Assembly: GCA_051530055.1 (NCBI GenBank)
Contig: CM121342.1
Location: 2,728,001 to 2,792,000 of the forward strand
Length of the DNA stretch: 64,000 bases
Direction: 5' to 3'
From: Neoechinorhynchus agilis
Taxonomy: Eukaryota; Acanthocephala
The notes below the pieces were generated by a model, which was not told the origin of the DNA, made no database searches, and saw only the letters and a program-made list of their open reading frames with translations. A program made the position numbers and the translations under genes. This document shows, one piece after another, positions 33,851 to 44,592 of the stretch; the first letter of the stretch is position 1, and the number at the start of each line of letters is the position of its first letter.

Positions 33851-34440
33851 AAACATAAAAATATGTTTGCAATCTTGACTTAATTTTTCCATGAAGGTTC
33901 CAGCAACTATTAAAATAGAATACCAAATACAATCTAGAAATAAATGTACCTTTAATATTGGGCTAACATTATCGTTAACAAAAATTTAATATGACAAAAT
34001 TAAACAACTAACAACATAAATTGAAAATTTTTCGCGAGAATCCCATCGAAGTTCCTATAATAAAAGACGGCAGTAATTGCAAAAAGCACAAAAAAACATT
34101 CAACTTAATAATGTTAATCCAAATGCTAGAAAATTGCAATACATAGGATAAAACCTTCGCCCGTAAACATAAAAATATGTTTGCAATCTTGACTTAATTT
34201 TTCCATGAAGGTTCCAGCAACTATTAAAATAGAATACCAAATACAATCTAGAAATAAATGTACCTTTAATATTGGGCTAACATTATCGTTAACAAAAATT
34301 TAATTTTTCGCGAGAATCCCATCGAAGTTCCTATAATAAAAGACGGCAGTAATTGCAAAAAGCACAAAAAAACATTCAACTTAATAATGTTAATCCAAAT
34401 GCTAGAAAATTGCAATACATAGGATAAAACCTTCGCCCGT
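33851..34440. repeat. Tandem duplication, left arm only
   Basis: Copy 1 is 33851-34164 (314 bp) and copy 2 is 34165-34440 (276 bp); both run from AAACATAAAAATATG to AACCTTCGCCCGT. Copy 2 lacks an internal ~38 bp (ATGACAAAATTAAAC onward). The right arm has one copy, of the long type, near 58027-58341. The duplication therefore arose after the arms split, or the right arm lost it. Confidence 0.85.
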
Positions 34441-34725
34441 CAGGTTTTTAAAATCATTCATTTCTTAAAACACAGAACTTAATCTGATGGACCAAAAGCC
34501 AACAAAAGAAATTTTCCAGTAAAAATAAAATTAATTTTTTTTTGAAAAAAATATTTGTTTTCTTAGAAAATTTGCTTTGCTTATTTTACCATAGCAACCT
34601 CACGTGTTCCACCTTCATTTGTACCAAACAAATTAGAACAAAACTCGCTTCGCCGACAAAGGTTGTGATAGGCTCTATTTTCTTCTTTTTTTACCTTTAT
34701 AAACGTTTATAACTTATTCTCGAAA

Positions 34726-36309
34726 ATGGCCAACACAACAAAAATGGAAATGAAAGCAAAAGATAACAAGAAGTCGGAAACGAATGAGTCGAATGTAGAG
34801 AAATCAATTGTTACTCTAGACGACATTTCACCAATTGACACAGTGGTCTATAGGAGAAGATCGGAGCCGCATAAATCCACATCGTGCCAACAACTGGACT
34901 ACACAGTTAAAAGAATCGCTCATAAAAATGCGGACATTTTTAAGACCATCAGTTGGAATTATTATTTGAAGGCAAAGTATGGATTTGTTGAAGGCTCCTT
35001 TGGCAAGAAAAGTTCGAGCAAAAGAAAAGGAAGTACTGTGGAAGATAGAGAAATGCCGCCGGATATGAATGAGCCAATTGAAAATGTTAAAGATGAATCG
35101 ATTTGTGAAGGATTTTGTACTCAAAAATCTAATGGAAATACAAAGAAACAACAAGAAATCACGGTAACATCATCGGAAAAAGTGGAACAAAAAGACTTGC
35201 TTAAAAACATTAGTGAGAAAGTTCTTGGTAAAGGTAATCGAACTAAAAGCTCTGCAAAAAATTGCAAGGTAGCGTCTTCGAATCAATATAATTCAATTGG
35301 AACAATCGATGAAAAATCTACAAATGAAAGTTCTGAGCCAGATGCAACCAATAGAAATTTTCGAATACCGTCCATGGAACAAAACGACTCAATTCAAAAC
35401 ACCGATGAAATATCTCCAAGTAAAACTATTAAGCAACAAAAATCGCCTACAATAAAAAGAAGGAAAAATACGTTAAATACAGGAAAGTCCCCAGTGTTAA
35501 CAGAGCAAAAGGAATCAGTAAAATCGATTCGACAAGAATGTCGTATTGAAATTAACAAGCTTCAAACGTTAGAAAGAAAGCGATCGTTGCAGCTCGATAA
35601 CTTAGAAACATCAATCGAAGAAAGGAAACGAATCCGATCAAATGAAAAGATAGACGAAAAAGTTTATGATGGAATTCGCCAGCTGAAAAAATCTAAGAAA
35701 ATGATGCAGTCTGGCGGAAACGAACTATTCCTTGAACATACAAAACAAAATAAGAAATTTCGGTCACTTATAAAAGACACTGAAGCTCAAGGGATTTCAT
35801 GCAGGGCAAAAGCTGAACCAATGAGCATTGAAGTCTCCAATGAAGGAATGAAGAAAAGACGTTCAATGAAAGATAGCAAAAAACAAGTGTCCGATTCAAC
35901 ATTTGCAGTTGCAAATGAACAAGTGGAAGTGAACAATGAAATAAAGGAAACAAAAGACAAATCTTTGAGTGAGAGCTATCAACCTCGAACGTCTCCTGAA
36001 AAGCGAAAATTAAAGGTCGAATGCTTAGAGATATCGTCAAAAAAGAGGAACTTTAAACCTTCTATTCAAATGATTCGCCAAGGGTTTCATAATGGGCTTG
36101 AATCCTCAATGAAGATGCAAGCACTGAATGACAGTTTTGAATTGTCACGAGAACAAATGGAGAGAAGGATTCAAGACGATTCACAGTATGAAAGCTCATT
36201 ATTAAGAAAACGACCAGCCCCGGTTTTTAAAAGTGGAGTATCAAATTCTAAAGTTATTAAGAAAGACGAACAGGAAACGAGATCCCAGTTCGCAGAGTTT
36301 TCAAAGTAA
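34726..36309 (+). CDS. Unrecognised Lys/Ser-rich protein, left-arm copy (527 aa)
   Basis: Uninterrupted 527-codon frame from ATG 34726 (MANTTKMEMKAKDNKKSE). I do not recognise it. The protein is hydrophilic, rich in Lys, Ser, Glu and Asn, with many short basic clusters (TIKRRKN, KRNFK, MKKRRS) that would suit nuclear import, and predicted-disorder composition throughout. The only structured-looking segment is near residues 57-90 (QLDYTVKRIAHKNADIF, SWNYYLKAKYG). There is no signal peptide or membrane span. The stop codon lies within GTAAGG, a perfect splice donor, so a longer spliced form is possible. The right-arm copy differs at about 12 residues, mostly conservative, and stays open. Confidence 0.65.
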   Translation: MANTTKMEMKAKDNKKSETNESNVEKSIVTLDDISPIDTVVYRRRSEPHKSTSCQQLDYTVKRIAHKNADIFKTISWNYYLKAKYGFVEGSFGKKSSSKRKGSTVEDREMPPDMNEPIENVKDESICEGFCTQKSNGNTKKQQEITVTSSEKVEQKDLLKNISEKVLGKGNRTKSSAKNCKVASSNQYNSIGTIDEKSTNESSEPDATNRNFRIPSMEQNDSIQNTDEISPSKTIKQQKSPTIKRRKNTLNTGKSPVLTEQKESVKSIRQECRIEINKLQTLERKRSLQLDNLETSIEERKRIRSNEKIDEKVYDGIRQLKKSKKMMQSGGNELFLEHTKQNKKFRSLIKDTEAQGISCRAKAEPMSIEVSNEGMKKRRSMKDSKKQVSDSTFAVANEQVEVNNEIKETKDKSLSESYQPRTSPEKRKLKVECLEISSKKRNFKPSIQMIRQGFHNGLESSMKMQALNDSFELSREQMERRIQDDSQYESSLLRKRPAPVFKSGVSNSKVIKKDEQETRSQFAEFSK

Positions 36310-36409
36310 GGATTCTTTAAATTACAATGAAGATTCCAGCGCATTCAATTCGTCGGTCTCAGTGAAGCATCAGATCGCTGCAGAGAAAAAAATCTTAATG
36401 ATCTCAGTG

Positions 36410-36690
36410 CGTATTCTTATTTAAAATGAGAATAAGAGAATTGTAGGACCGAATTTTTTTTAAGATTTTTAAGTATTGTTTTTGTAAACAATCTTTTTTT
36501 ATTTTGGGATCTGTTTAGTGGGTGGGCGGTTGGGATATTCTACAACGACCACGTGAAACCAAAATAATTTCTTGAGCTTTTCTCAAATGCTTTGAAAAAA
36601 TATTTCAACTAATCATGATTCTTATTGAAAATGGGAATAAGCGAGTTGTCGGATTTGAAAGCTTAGATGCTACTTTTCATCCAATAGACG
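36410..36690. repeat. Dispersed ~230-bp repeat family, left arm copy 1
   Basis: Landmarks in order: ATTGTTTTTGTAAACAATC, then a G-rich GGGTGGGCGGTTGGGATATT, ACAACGACCACGTGAAACC, CTTTTCTCAAATGCT, and the terminal GATTTGAAAGCTTAGATGC. The same order recurs at 43020-43375 (about one and a half units head to tail), and the terminal motif is seen at 22655. No coding potential. A non-autonomous element or SINE-like repeat is likely. Confidence 0.7.
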
Positions 36691-37606
36691 TTGCTAGTTA
36701 AAATTCATATTTAGATAAGATAAATTATGTTCAACGGAGGTAAGTTCACTTTTTGGCTCATCATATAATGTAGAATGCTATTTAAAACCTACTTTTTCAT
36801 GGTCAATAAGAGTTATACTACAGTCAGTTAACCCAAAATGGTGATCCTTTCAAGAAGGAAATCATCTGAATGGACATGAGGACCTTCAAGCCTTTTTAAC
36901 ATTTTCTATTCTTTACGAAATAATATGTGAAAGTTCAACGACTTCTTGGGAAGTAATATCAGTGATTTGTTGCCTATATCGTTAATAAGAAGTTTGAAGA
37001 ACGTCGAAACAGAAAGCAAATGAAAATGATAAAGCACTGCTTTGGTCGATGAACTTGTACATTTACAATTTAATATTTATTTTGCAATTAAAAGCTTAGC
37101 AAAATAAAAGTAATAAATTTTTTCGTTTGTTTGCTTTCGGTTTGGGAACAAATTCGGAGGAAAAGAAAAATTGATACTTTTCGATCAATTCATACTAAAA
37201 ATGTCTGTATGTTAAGTACCGGGAAATGTGATTGAAATTATTGTTTAGGTCTACACCCGGCAAATGATTATTTATTAAAGACGTTTCGAACCTCGTCGGA
37301 TTCATCATCAGCTCTAAAATATAAGTGATCCTTAAAAATATAAACTTTCCTTTATTTATTTGCGATACTTATTTTTTGTCTCACGAATGGCGGCTCGAAA
37401 AACACTAAGATTGAATTTTTAGTTATTACAAAAAGCAATATTAAAAAGCACAAAAGCTCTCAAAAAAGTGTGGTCATGGAAACAAACTCTCAATTATTCA
37501 ATTAAAAAGCGATTTCATCAGGCTAAAAGAGTTTATGTCTGATGGCAAATTAAATTTGGGGTAAAATATTAGTGCCCAATGCCTGTTATGATCCATAATT
37601 ATCCAG
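36691..37606. other. Intergenic, left arm: AT-rich, holds the ribozyme-like motif
   Basis: No coding frame of note. The segment carries the hammerhead-like motif at 37280-37311 and otherwise AT-rich sequence up to the first LRRC74-like exon. Confidence 0.4.
37280..37311 (-). ncRNA. Hammerhead-ribozyme-like motif (left arm)
   Basis: On the minus strand the sequence reads CTGATGA, a stem-loop candidate GAATCC-GACGA-GGTTC, then GAAACGTC. This is the conserved core of a type I hammerhead (CUGAUGA .. stem II .. GAAA .. GUC cleavage triplet). Stem III is reduced to the self-complementary ACGU, as known for minimal hammerheads in Penelope-like elements, which work as dimers. Flanking bases allow only a weak stem I. 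No Penelope ORF is recognisable within 1 kb, so this would be a solitary or retrozyme-like remnant. Activity is not shown. Confidence 0.55.
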
Positions 37607-40100
37607 ACCGGTCAATGCTGGGAGTTCAAATTCACTTTATGATGATTTATGGCCGCCGAATATCGTTGATGCAATTAATAAGTTTGATCCAAAAAAGCCA
37701 AGAACTTTGTCACATTCATTATCAATGATTACACAACGCAAAAGCTCGATATTTGGTTGTAGTTCGGCCGATTTACGATTGTTGTTTCAATTCCAAATTT
37801 TTTAGAACCTCGTTTTCCATCTCAATACAACAAAAATGCAACATTAGTCTATTTCAAGGCTGCCTTAGAGTTAAAGGTTGTTGCTTACGGACACATTGCG
37901 GATCAATTAGAATCTGGAGGCAGTAAAATGGATGCGGATAATTGCATTTTAGGTGATAACGGATTCTTGGCAATGTGTATAGCGCTAATGGTTTTCTTTT
38001 GAAAAATCACAGCATTGTCGAATTCGTTAAATTTGTTTTTAGGTCGATTCTACTTGTGAGCACCTAACTGTTAGGAATAACTGCCTAGAGATCAAATCAG
38101 TAGGATACATTGTCGATCTTATTAAATACGGATCGCAATTTTCGACCATTGTGAGTTTTCCGGAAAATATCATTTACAGGAACGCGAGAATAGGACATTT
38201 CTCACAATTGTGGAATTGGAGACGATGGAATACGACTTCTAGTAGATTCTTTGATCGCGGGATTTAAAAGCATTACGTCTCTTTGTATTGCAAGTAAAGT
38301 TCAAAATCCGAACTTAATATTTAAGCAATGACCTTCCTTAGATGTAGGAATGACAATAAAATCAGAGAAAGTCATTATAAATTTGTTAAAGGTAACAGTG
38401 AAATAAAAATTTAATTTTTCAAGCAAAAGGCTGTAAACATTTTATATCTGAAACGATGAATAAAAAATACGTATTTGAACCGAGCAGGATTTTGGTTGTG
38501 TTATTTGTTCTAGAATCAAGAACCATATCTTTTTATTGTCCCAAGTACAATTCCAGTTTAAGCTCTTTAAAATGCACCAAAACTCGTTTACTGAAATTAA
38601 ACGATCTGGAATCATTGATGTTTTCCAAAAAAAAGCCCATGAATCCTGCTTAACGAAAAAAATTAAGCTTTTTTCAAAATAAGTTTATTTTTATTCCATT
38701 AATCTTTCTCTCAATTTACTGTTCATTCGATAGCAACTAGACAATCTTGCAGAGCTCAATATCAGTTACAACTCCGTTTCACCGGTCGCGATGAATTCCA
38801 TTGCTCGTCATATAGGTACTGAAATATTTTACTTCTTCGAAGAATTTCAGTGCAATTAGGATCAGAGAACTGCAATCTCCGATTGCTCGATGTATCTTCG
38901 TGTGGTTTGAACACTCGAGGACTTGGTAGTTTACTTCGCGAAATTCGGAACGCGAGAACCCTTGAGGTGCTAAACTTAAGTTACAATTGGATTGAAAGTA
39001 ATGAGATGATGATTCTCGCAAAATCGATGTCTTTGAACAAATCCTTGATTGAATTGAATCTGACGGGATGCTCGATAATGTGGGGTGGAGCCACCATATT
39101 CGCAGCCGATTTTTATCCAAATTCTACTTTGAAGAAATTAAAGGTATTGTAATTTACGTCCACTTCCCGCTCACCATATTCAGTTTGGACTTAATCCAAT
39201 CGGAACCCTTGGTGTTACGTTGATTGCGATGGGTTTGGCGAATCAAAAATGCGAGGTTAATTATTTAGATATGACCGGACAAATAGCGGACGAGTGTTTC
39301 ATCGGTCTCATTTCTTATATCAACAATCATCTTCGACCTATTAAAGTCTATTATGAATACGAAGCTGCACAGACTTCACAAGCATTCAAGTATCGTGAGT
39401 ATTTGCAAATGTGCTTCATCCTTATTTTAAAAGCTCTTTACAAACTGAAACAAAACCTTTACAATAAAAGAATTTACGGTCGCTTAAAAGAGAAAAAATA
39501 AATTAGACGCGAAAATTTATGTATTAAACAAAAAGTAATTATCTATGTTTTAAGCAATGGTCAAAATAAACTTTGGTCGGGATCCTAGAATATTGTTTAC
39601 TAACAAAAATTAGCATAACGTATTCCTTTTTGATAAGCGCGATATTTTTTTCAATTAGATTGCCATAAAAAGTTTTTAATGATTTTTAATCCCCATGTTA
39701 AAACATTATTGTGTTCTTTTTAAGGTAAATTCACAGTAACTTCAATTCGCTCTCTTTAGTACCTCGTAATACCTTTTTGGACACCATTGACCTTCGACTA
39801 CTTACTCAACATGCGCTGGAAATACTGTTCATTCAGTGGCCAATGAAAACGTTGTTAAGATATTGCCATTTACTGAATTTCGACATTACCAAAGCATTCT
39901 CAGTGCACGATAAAAACAATGATGCGACTGTTTATGTAGAAGACATTAAACTTATTCTTATGGTATTTAATATCTTTGTGCAAATTTAAGTAATTTTGTT
40001 TTTATTAAGTCGATGAAAATTCCCCTGACCGGAAGGATGAGAACTGCCATTAGAGATCACATGAAGGCTCATTGCAAAGATGGCGCTTTTGATTATAGGT
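37607..40100 (+). CDS. LRRC74-like leucine-rich repeat / EF-hand protein, left arm (multi-exon)
   Basis: Exons separated by short introns can be followed by reading frame: about 37607-37738 (LYDDLWPPNIVDAINKFD), 37806-37973 (LVYFKAALELKVVAYGHIAD), 38043-38150 (CEHLTVRNNCLEIKSVGYI), 38195-38297 (DISHNCGIGDDGIRLLVDSL), 38850-39145, 39183-39395, 39760-39962 and 40012-40098. The repeats are ribonuclease-inhibitor-type LRRs (LLDVSSCGLNTRGLGSLL, LEVLNLSYNWIESNEMMIL), preceded by the YxxAxxxLxVV signature seen in LRRC74/LRRC34 proteins. They are followed by an EF-hand-like loop (DKNNDATVYVED). The family is enriched in ciliated and germ-line cells; that is knowledge of relatives, not of this gene. 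Exact exon ends are approximate and the start codon is unclear. Confidence 0.55.
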
Positions 40101-41133
40101 ACGTAAGGTTTTATTAAAAATAATTATTGTATATTTATACCATCAAAGTCCTCTTATTGTGGAACCTGACCCGAACCGTAAAATCATGATGCCAATTTCA
40201 GAACACACAGATAAAGAAAATGGCAAAAACAAAAAGAAAAGATAATTGCGGTTGATTTTCTATATAAAATTGTTTGCTTTAAATTTGCAATGGCCACGTT
40301 ATTTATGAGAAATAAGGTTACCAAATTAAAAAGCTTCATTTTATTTATTCGCTTTGTCCCAACCTCTACAAACAAAAAGCGGAAATTGATTTTAGAGTAA
40401 AGGAATATAGAAAAAGCAACGCAGCGAAAATTCATCATTGTTTGGCTTTCAATCCAAACAAATAAATACCAATGATGATTTTTAATGCGATTTTAATGAG
40501 ACTTTTAGTTGCAAGAGGCGTTCTAAGTCACTCTTTTCCTTTCGGTAAGGTTTAGAATTAAAAATGAAATCAATTCGTTATCCGGACACTATGCTCAAAT
40601 GTAGAATACTTTTCAGGCAAAACTGTTTACAAATGGTCTAACTCGAAAAAAAGTTGTTGGTATTTTTTTACAAGATTTGAATGCTCATCCTATCAAAAAG
40701 TTTGAGGAGTTCTGTGAAACGAGTACTTAAAATCAAAGCCGTATTATCGTATGAAATGAATTCACGATTGACCGAAGTTGGTAGGTAAAATCCAGTTTGT
40801 AAACTGCGGAGAATTGACTCAAGAACTTGTTTGTGATAACTTCTTTTCGCAGAGTTGACCGTTTAGGAAGATACCCATTAGAAAGATCGGAAATAAGCAT
40901 TATGACCTTACAAAGGCATCAATGCTCGTTAGAAGCCCAAAATAAGGTCCAATATCAACTAAAAAAATTTTTTGCAAGAGTGACAGTGATCAAACTTCAC
41001 AAAATCGAAGCCCTTGAAAACAAATCATGGAAAATCAAAACGAAGTGAAATTTTATTTGACGACATTCAAAACAACAACCTTAAGGTATAACGTTCAATC
41101 AAACAACAAGGCAATTGTTTTCGTATCGGAGAG
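40100..41133. other. Intergenic, left arm, between LRRC74-like gene and FOXO
   Basis: AT-rich; no recognisable gene. The 84- and 73-codon frames (minus 40184-40438, plus 40827-41048) are mirrored in the other arm but show no domain; I treat them as chance. Confidence 0.4.
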
Positions 41134-41141
41134 TATAAATA
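41134..41141 (+). promoter_or_regulatory. TATA box of FOXO, left arm
   Basis: TATAAATA lies 158 bp upstream of the FOXO ATG, in a clean AT/GC context, with a TCACTCATTCA initiator-like stretch about 15-25 bp downstream. The mirror copy is intact at 51333-51340. Confidence 0.5.
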
Positions 41142-41298
41142 CAATTCACTCATTCACTCAAGATAGTTCGAACATAGACTCGTTCAATCATCTACTAGAT
41201 TTCCGTCGATTGTACTGATCGATTCGATGAACATTTATGTTCTATTCCATTTTTATTAGTTTACATTAAATTAATCTTAAATCCGGCTTTTCATTTAG

Positions 41299-42398
41299 AT
41301 GCCGCATTCAAGGAAAAGTTCCACTCGTTCTCATGATGATGAATCGGACCTGGGAAACAGCAATCAATGGTTCGAAGGAAATTCATCGGAAACCAATACA
41401 GAATCGATTGCTCCCGTTCAGAAAAAATGTCGACGAATTAACCCATGGGGACCATACACATACGCTGATCTAATTACGAACGCAATTATTAGCAGTCCAG
41501 ACAAAAAGTTAACACTCAGAGAAATTTATTCCTGGTTGGAGGAGAATATTCCTTATTTTAGGGATCACACGGGCATTGTAGAAAGCAGGCGTTGGAAGGT
41601 AAGCTTCCTATTACTTGACAACTGAATAGTCACCGAAATCGTATTTAGAATGCAGTAAGGCATAATCTCACGCAACACAAAAAATTCTTTAAAATAGAGC
41701 AATATAACAATCCGAAAAAATCGTTGTGGACAATTATCCCGAATTGTGTGGAACCAGAAAGCCAAAGACCATATCGGAAACGGGAAAATTCGAGTTCAAT
41801 GACCGAAAGCCAAAATGAGCGAACCCGATTCTCAAATTTAACGAGAGGTCAAGACAGTGCAACACACCAAGAATTTAACCGGACGGCGGAAAATATAAAC
41901 GCATCTTATTTGGGCCAAGGATTCTGGAATAACAGTACCAATATTGGAAATCCAAACCAACCGTTGGGGTTTGGGAATGTGGCATCCAATGGATATTTCC
42001 AGAATGAAAATTTGAACTTGGCGAACAATCATCAGATGACCGGTTTTGACGCTTTTTCAACGCAGCAAAATAGCGCAACTGTTGAAAACATGAATTTTGG
42101 AGGAAATTTTAACAATGGCAATACCGCGATTCACCAAAACGGAATAAATATTCAAACTAATCAACGAGCCTACAATACAAACCCAGCTAGCCAAATATTC
42201 TGTCAAATCAATATTTGCATTGATCCGAACCACTCACACGAAATGTCACAGTTCCTCCTTTTGCCTTTTTGTCAGCGATGCGGCGAAATAAGAGCCTTAA
42301 ACTCAGGAGTAGTGATTTCACAGCAGCAAGCGATGGCTGCTCTCCGCAACTACAACATTAACCAACAAAATTACAATCGATTTAATCCGACCGAATAA
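41299..42398 (+). CDS. FOXO: FOXO-type forkhead transcription factor, left-arm copy
   Basis: Two exons, 41299-41598 and 41649-42398, joined across a 50-bp GTAAGC..TTTAG intron; 349 aa. The forkhead domain (about 45-131) begins [16 protein letters not shown] and includes [17 protein letters not shown] and the DNA-recognition helix [13 protein letters not shown], with the intron falling between Lys100 and Asn101. The WG plus YADLIT signature marks the FOXO (DAF-16) class, which acts downstream of insulin/PI3K/AKT signalling. An AKT consensus RKRENS (Ser148) sits right after the domain, where FOXOs carry their second AKT site. The rest is Asn/Gln-rich, with a compact [18 protein letters not shown] cysteine-containing tail. 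It is shorter than usual FOXOs, and the N-terminal AKT site is not evident. The protein is identical in both arms. Confidence 0.9.
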
Positions 42399-43019
42399 GT
42401 GTCGGCGAACGGCAATCGTGATGCTCAACCGAAGAGAGCATCAAAACACCGAAGCTCAACTCTTAAAAATAATATCAATATTTCGTTAATCATAGCTACC
42501 TAATCTAGCAAAAAAATTTGTGATTAGAAATTTGAAGGGATTATGTTTCACAAGGAAATATTCGATGGTTTTAGAAGCCAGTGAATCCTTACCGATGCCT
42601 TTAATTTAGTTGTTAGACACGAATAAGTACTGAAATTTTTCACCTTTTAAAAAAGTCATCGGCGAGGAGGACAAATTTAGTTTTTGTTATTATGAGATTA
42701 TGAAGCCTCATTTTGCCCGTTATTAAGTACTTCGGGGTTTTTCAGCTGACAAAATGTAATCTTGGATATCTGCATAACTCTGTTATATGGCAGGTTCAAT
42801 CGAGTAACATTTGCCCACGAATCGAAGATTTTATGACGAATTATTTCCTTCTTGTTAGAATTGTAAAATTCAAGCGTTGAGCGATTCTACAGTGTACAAT
42901 AAATTTCTTCAAATTTTCGAATTGAAGTGGCTTTTTGGACAATTCGTTTAAATCTCATCGGAGCGATTCTTATTTTCTAAAGTTAAATTATTTTATTTGA
43001 GACAATTTCTTCACTTGAT
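42399..43019. other. FOXO 3' flank, left arm
   Basis: No gene seen. Several single-base differences from the right arm occur here (for example near 42446-42449 and 42515), in contrast to the perfectly conserved FOXO coding region next to it. Confidence 0.4.
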
Positions 43020-43375
43020 TTTTCAGTATTGTTTTTGTAAGCAATCCCTTATTAAATATGAGGATTCGTTGAGGGGCGGGCGGGTGAAATATTTTACAAC
43101 GACCCCGCAAAACCAACATAATTTACTGATCTTTTCTCAAATGCTCAGAAAAATAGTTATATAGTGATTCTTGTTTAAAATGCGAATCAGAGAATTATCA
43201 GATTTTATTGTTAAGGCGCTGTGTAAAAAATAGAATTTTGGCATTATCGAAATTGTGGAAAATTTTTAAATATTGTTTTTGTTAACAATCCTTATAAAAT
43301 TCGGGGATTCGTTGATTGTCAGGCGGATGGGATATTTACCAACGACCCAATGAAACCAAAATTAATCTAAGAAAC
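43020..43375. repeat. Dispersed repeat family, left arm copies 2 and 3
   Basis: Two head-to-tail units: ATTGTTTTTGTAAGCAATC at about 43029 and ATTGTTTTTGTTAACAATC at about 43271. Each is followed by the GGCGGGCGG / GGCGGATGGGATATTT block and ACAACGACCC..AAAACC. Divergence from the 36410 copy suggests an old family. Confidence 0.7.
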
Positions 43376-43575
43376 AGTGTTTTTGATGTAGAAATTTAAC
43401 GGATTGTGAACTACAAAATTACATACATAATATTTCGTCAATGTTAAGCTTTCTTGAAGCAAATCTCGTGCGTAAATTTACGGCGAACATTGAATACATC
43501 TAAACAATCTCAAGTGCACGTATCACTCATAAAAAAGTTATCTACTATTTGCTTTCCATTTTGACAAAGACGGCA

Positions 43576-43794
43576 ATGCGAATAACTCATTTACTGCTCA
43601 TGATTTTAATCGCGATCGTCATTTGTGAAAAAATTGGTGTTCAGCAAATAGCTACTTTATCACAATCAAGTGGACTTTCACCTGAGGATGAAGATCTCAG
43701 ACAGATTGGAGTTGTTGATATTCAAGAGGAACCGTCAGAAGATGATATCCCGTTACTACTATTTTTGAGATTGCCGATGAGGAATATCGTATGA
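43576..43794 (+). CDS. Small secreted-peptide frame at the palindrome edge, left
   Basis: ATG 43576 opens a frame with a strong hydrophobic signal peptide (MRITHLLLMILIAIVIC) followed by an acidic segment (LSPEDEDLRQIG, EEPSEDDIPLLLF). The palindrome boundary cuts the frame: after IPLLLF the left copy continues LRLPMRNIV and then meets GTATGAG, a possible splice donor. I do not recognise the peptide. Composition (signal peptide plus acidic pro-region) would suit a neuropeptide, toxin-like or antimicrobial precursor whose mature part is in a later exon; that is inference. Confidence 0.45.
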   Translation: MRITHLLLMILIAIVICEKIGVQQIATLSQSSGLSPEDEDLRQIGVVDIQEEPSEDDIPLLLFLRLPMRNIV

Positions 43795-43879
43795 GTAATA
43801 TTGCTGCATGGCGAAGAACAACTATGTTGCTATACATTATTCTGCCTTTCTTTTTTGCATTTTTCAGATAATAATACCA

Positions 43880-44015
43880 CGTTTATTTCTTAATCCAAAA
43901 AGAATAGGACAAATGTACTTTTGGGTCATTATCAATACTCGATTTCTGATAGGTTAAATCAATGTTGATTATGGAGTGGATCACGGGTTCGGTTGAGTGA
44001 GAACTGGTGGTTATT
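43880..44015 (-). mobile_element. Short fragment related to the Penelope-element 5' flank
   Basis: On the minus strand about 130 bp align with 29160-29290: the GAACCCGT..ATC, CTCxAxAATCAACA, TATCAGAAxTCGAGT and GACCCAAA.GTACAT landmarks occur in the same order, followed by AATAAACGTGG. The hairpin is decayed here. Confidence 0.6.
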
Positions 44016-44592
44016 CCTGTGAGGTTGTATCATTTCCATTGATGGTATGGAAAAATGAGGGAGGGAAGAGTTTGGGGGAGGATGATTGTTTTTCTCATGT
44101 GAAAAGGGAACGACTTTAGGGTTCCTGTTTTGAGAGGTACTCATCCTACGCCGATGAAAAGTAACGAATTATTCGTGTTAATTGTTGAGTTTCGCGAATA
44201 AACACAAATTCCGATGTTTTCCCGTTGATTAACGGACAAGTTCTGCTTTCTACATTGAACTGAGATCGAAGAATATAAGCACAATAAAGTGAAAAGATTC
44301 AGTTCTAAAAAAGGGGGTGTTGTTCTTAAACCGAATTTCTCCCGATTCTCAGTTCAGTGACGACTTTTTGATTATTAAATCAATCAGCATAATGCAAGGA
44401 AAGTTGTTTGACGCCATAATATGAATATTATTTCATTAAGGTGAAATCGATGATCCACAAGCGAATATGGGATCTTAAAAACGTATTTTCTTTTAAAATG
44501 AAATCTTGGCAAAATATTTGCTCGCATCTAATCGAAATCTTAGCACGCGGGTCTTAATTAAGCAATCGAATGAAAATCGTTTAAAAAAAGTA
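44016..44592. other. Spacer segment without recognisable gene
   Basis: G-rich at 44030-44090 (GAGGGAGGGAAG, GGGGGAGG on the plus strand), then AT-rich. No coding frame that I trust. Confidence 0.35.

Larger units (their letters stand above)
26281..43764 (+). repeat. Palindrome, left arm
   Basis: The left arm pairs base for base, in inverted orientation, with 48710-64000. 26281 matches the reverse complement of the last window base, so the true outer end lies to the left of 26281 and beyond 64000. The inner end is exact: both arms share TACTACTATTT and then diverge (left 43764, right 48710). Identity is about 99% by eye. Net length differences are a ~276-bp tandem duplication near 34165 and ~1.9 kb in the Penelope-like element, both present on the left only. 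Confidence 0.95.

Noticed and set aside
37280-37295. GGTTCGAA-like B box as a tRNA or SINE promoter
   Set aside because: No A box, no cloverleaf; the same bases are explained by the hammerhead-like core.
40184-40438. 84-codon hydrophobic minus-strand frame (mirrored at 52036-52290)
   Set aside because: AT-rich Phe/Leu/Ile composition expected by chance; conservation is explained by the palindrome.
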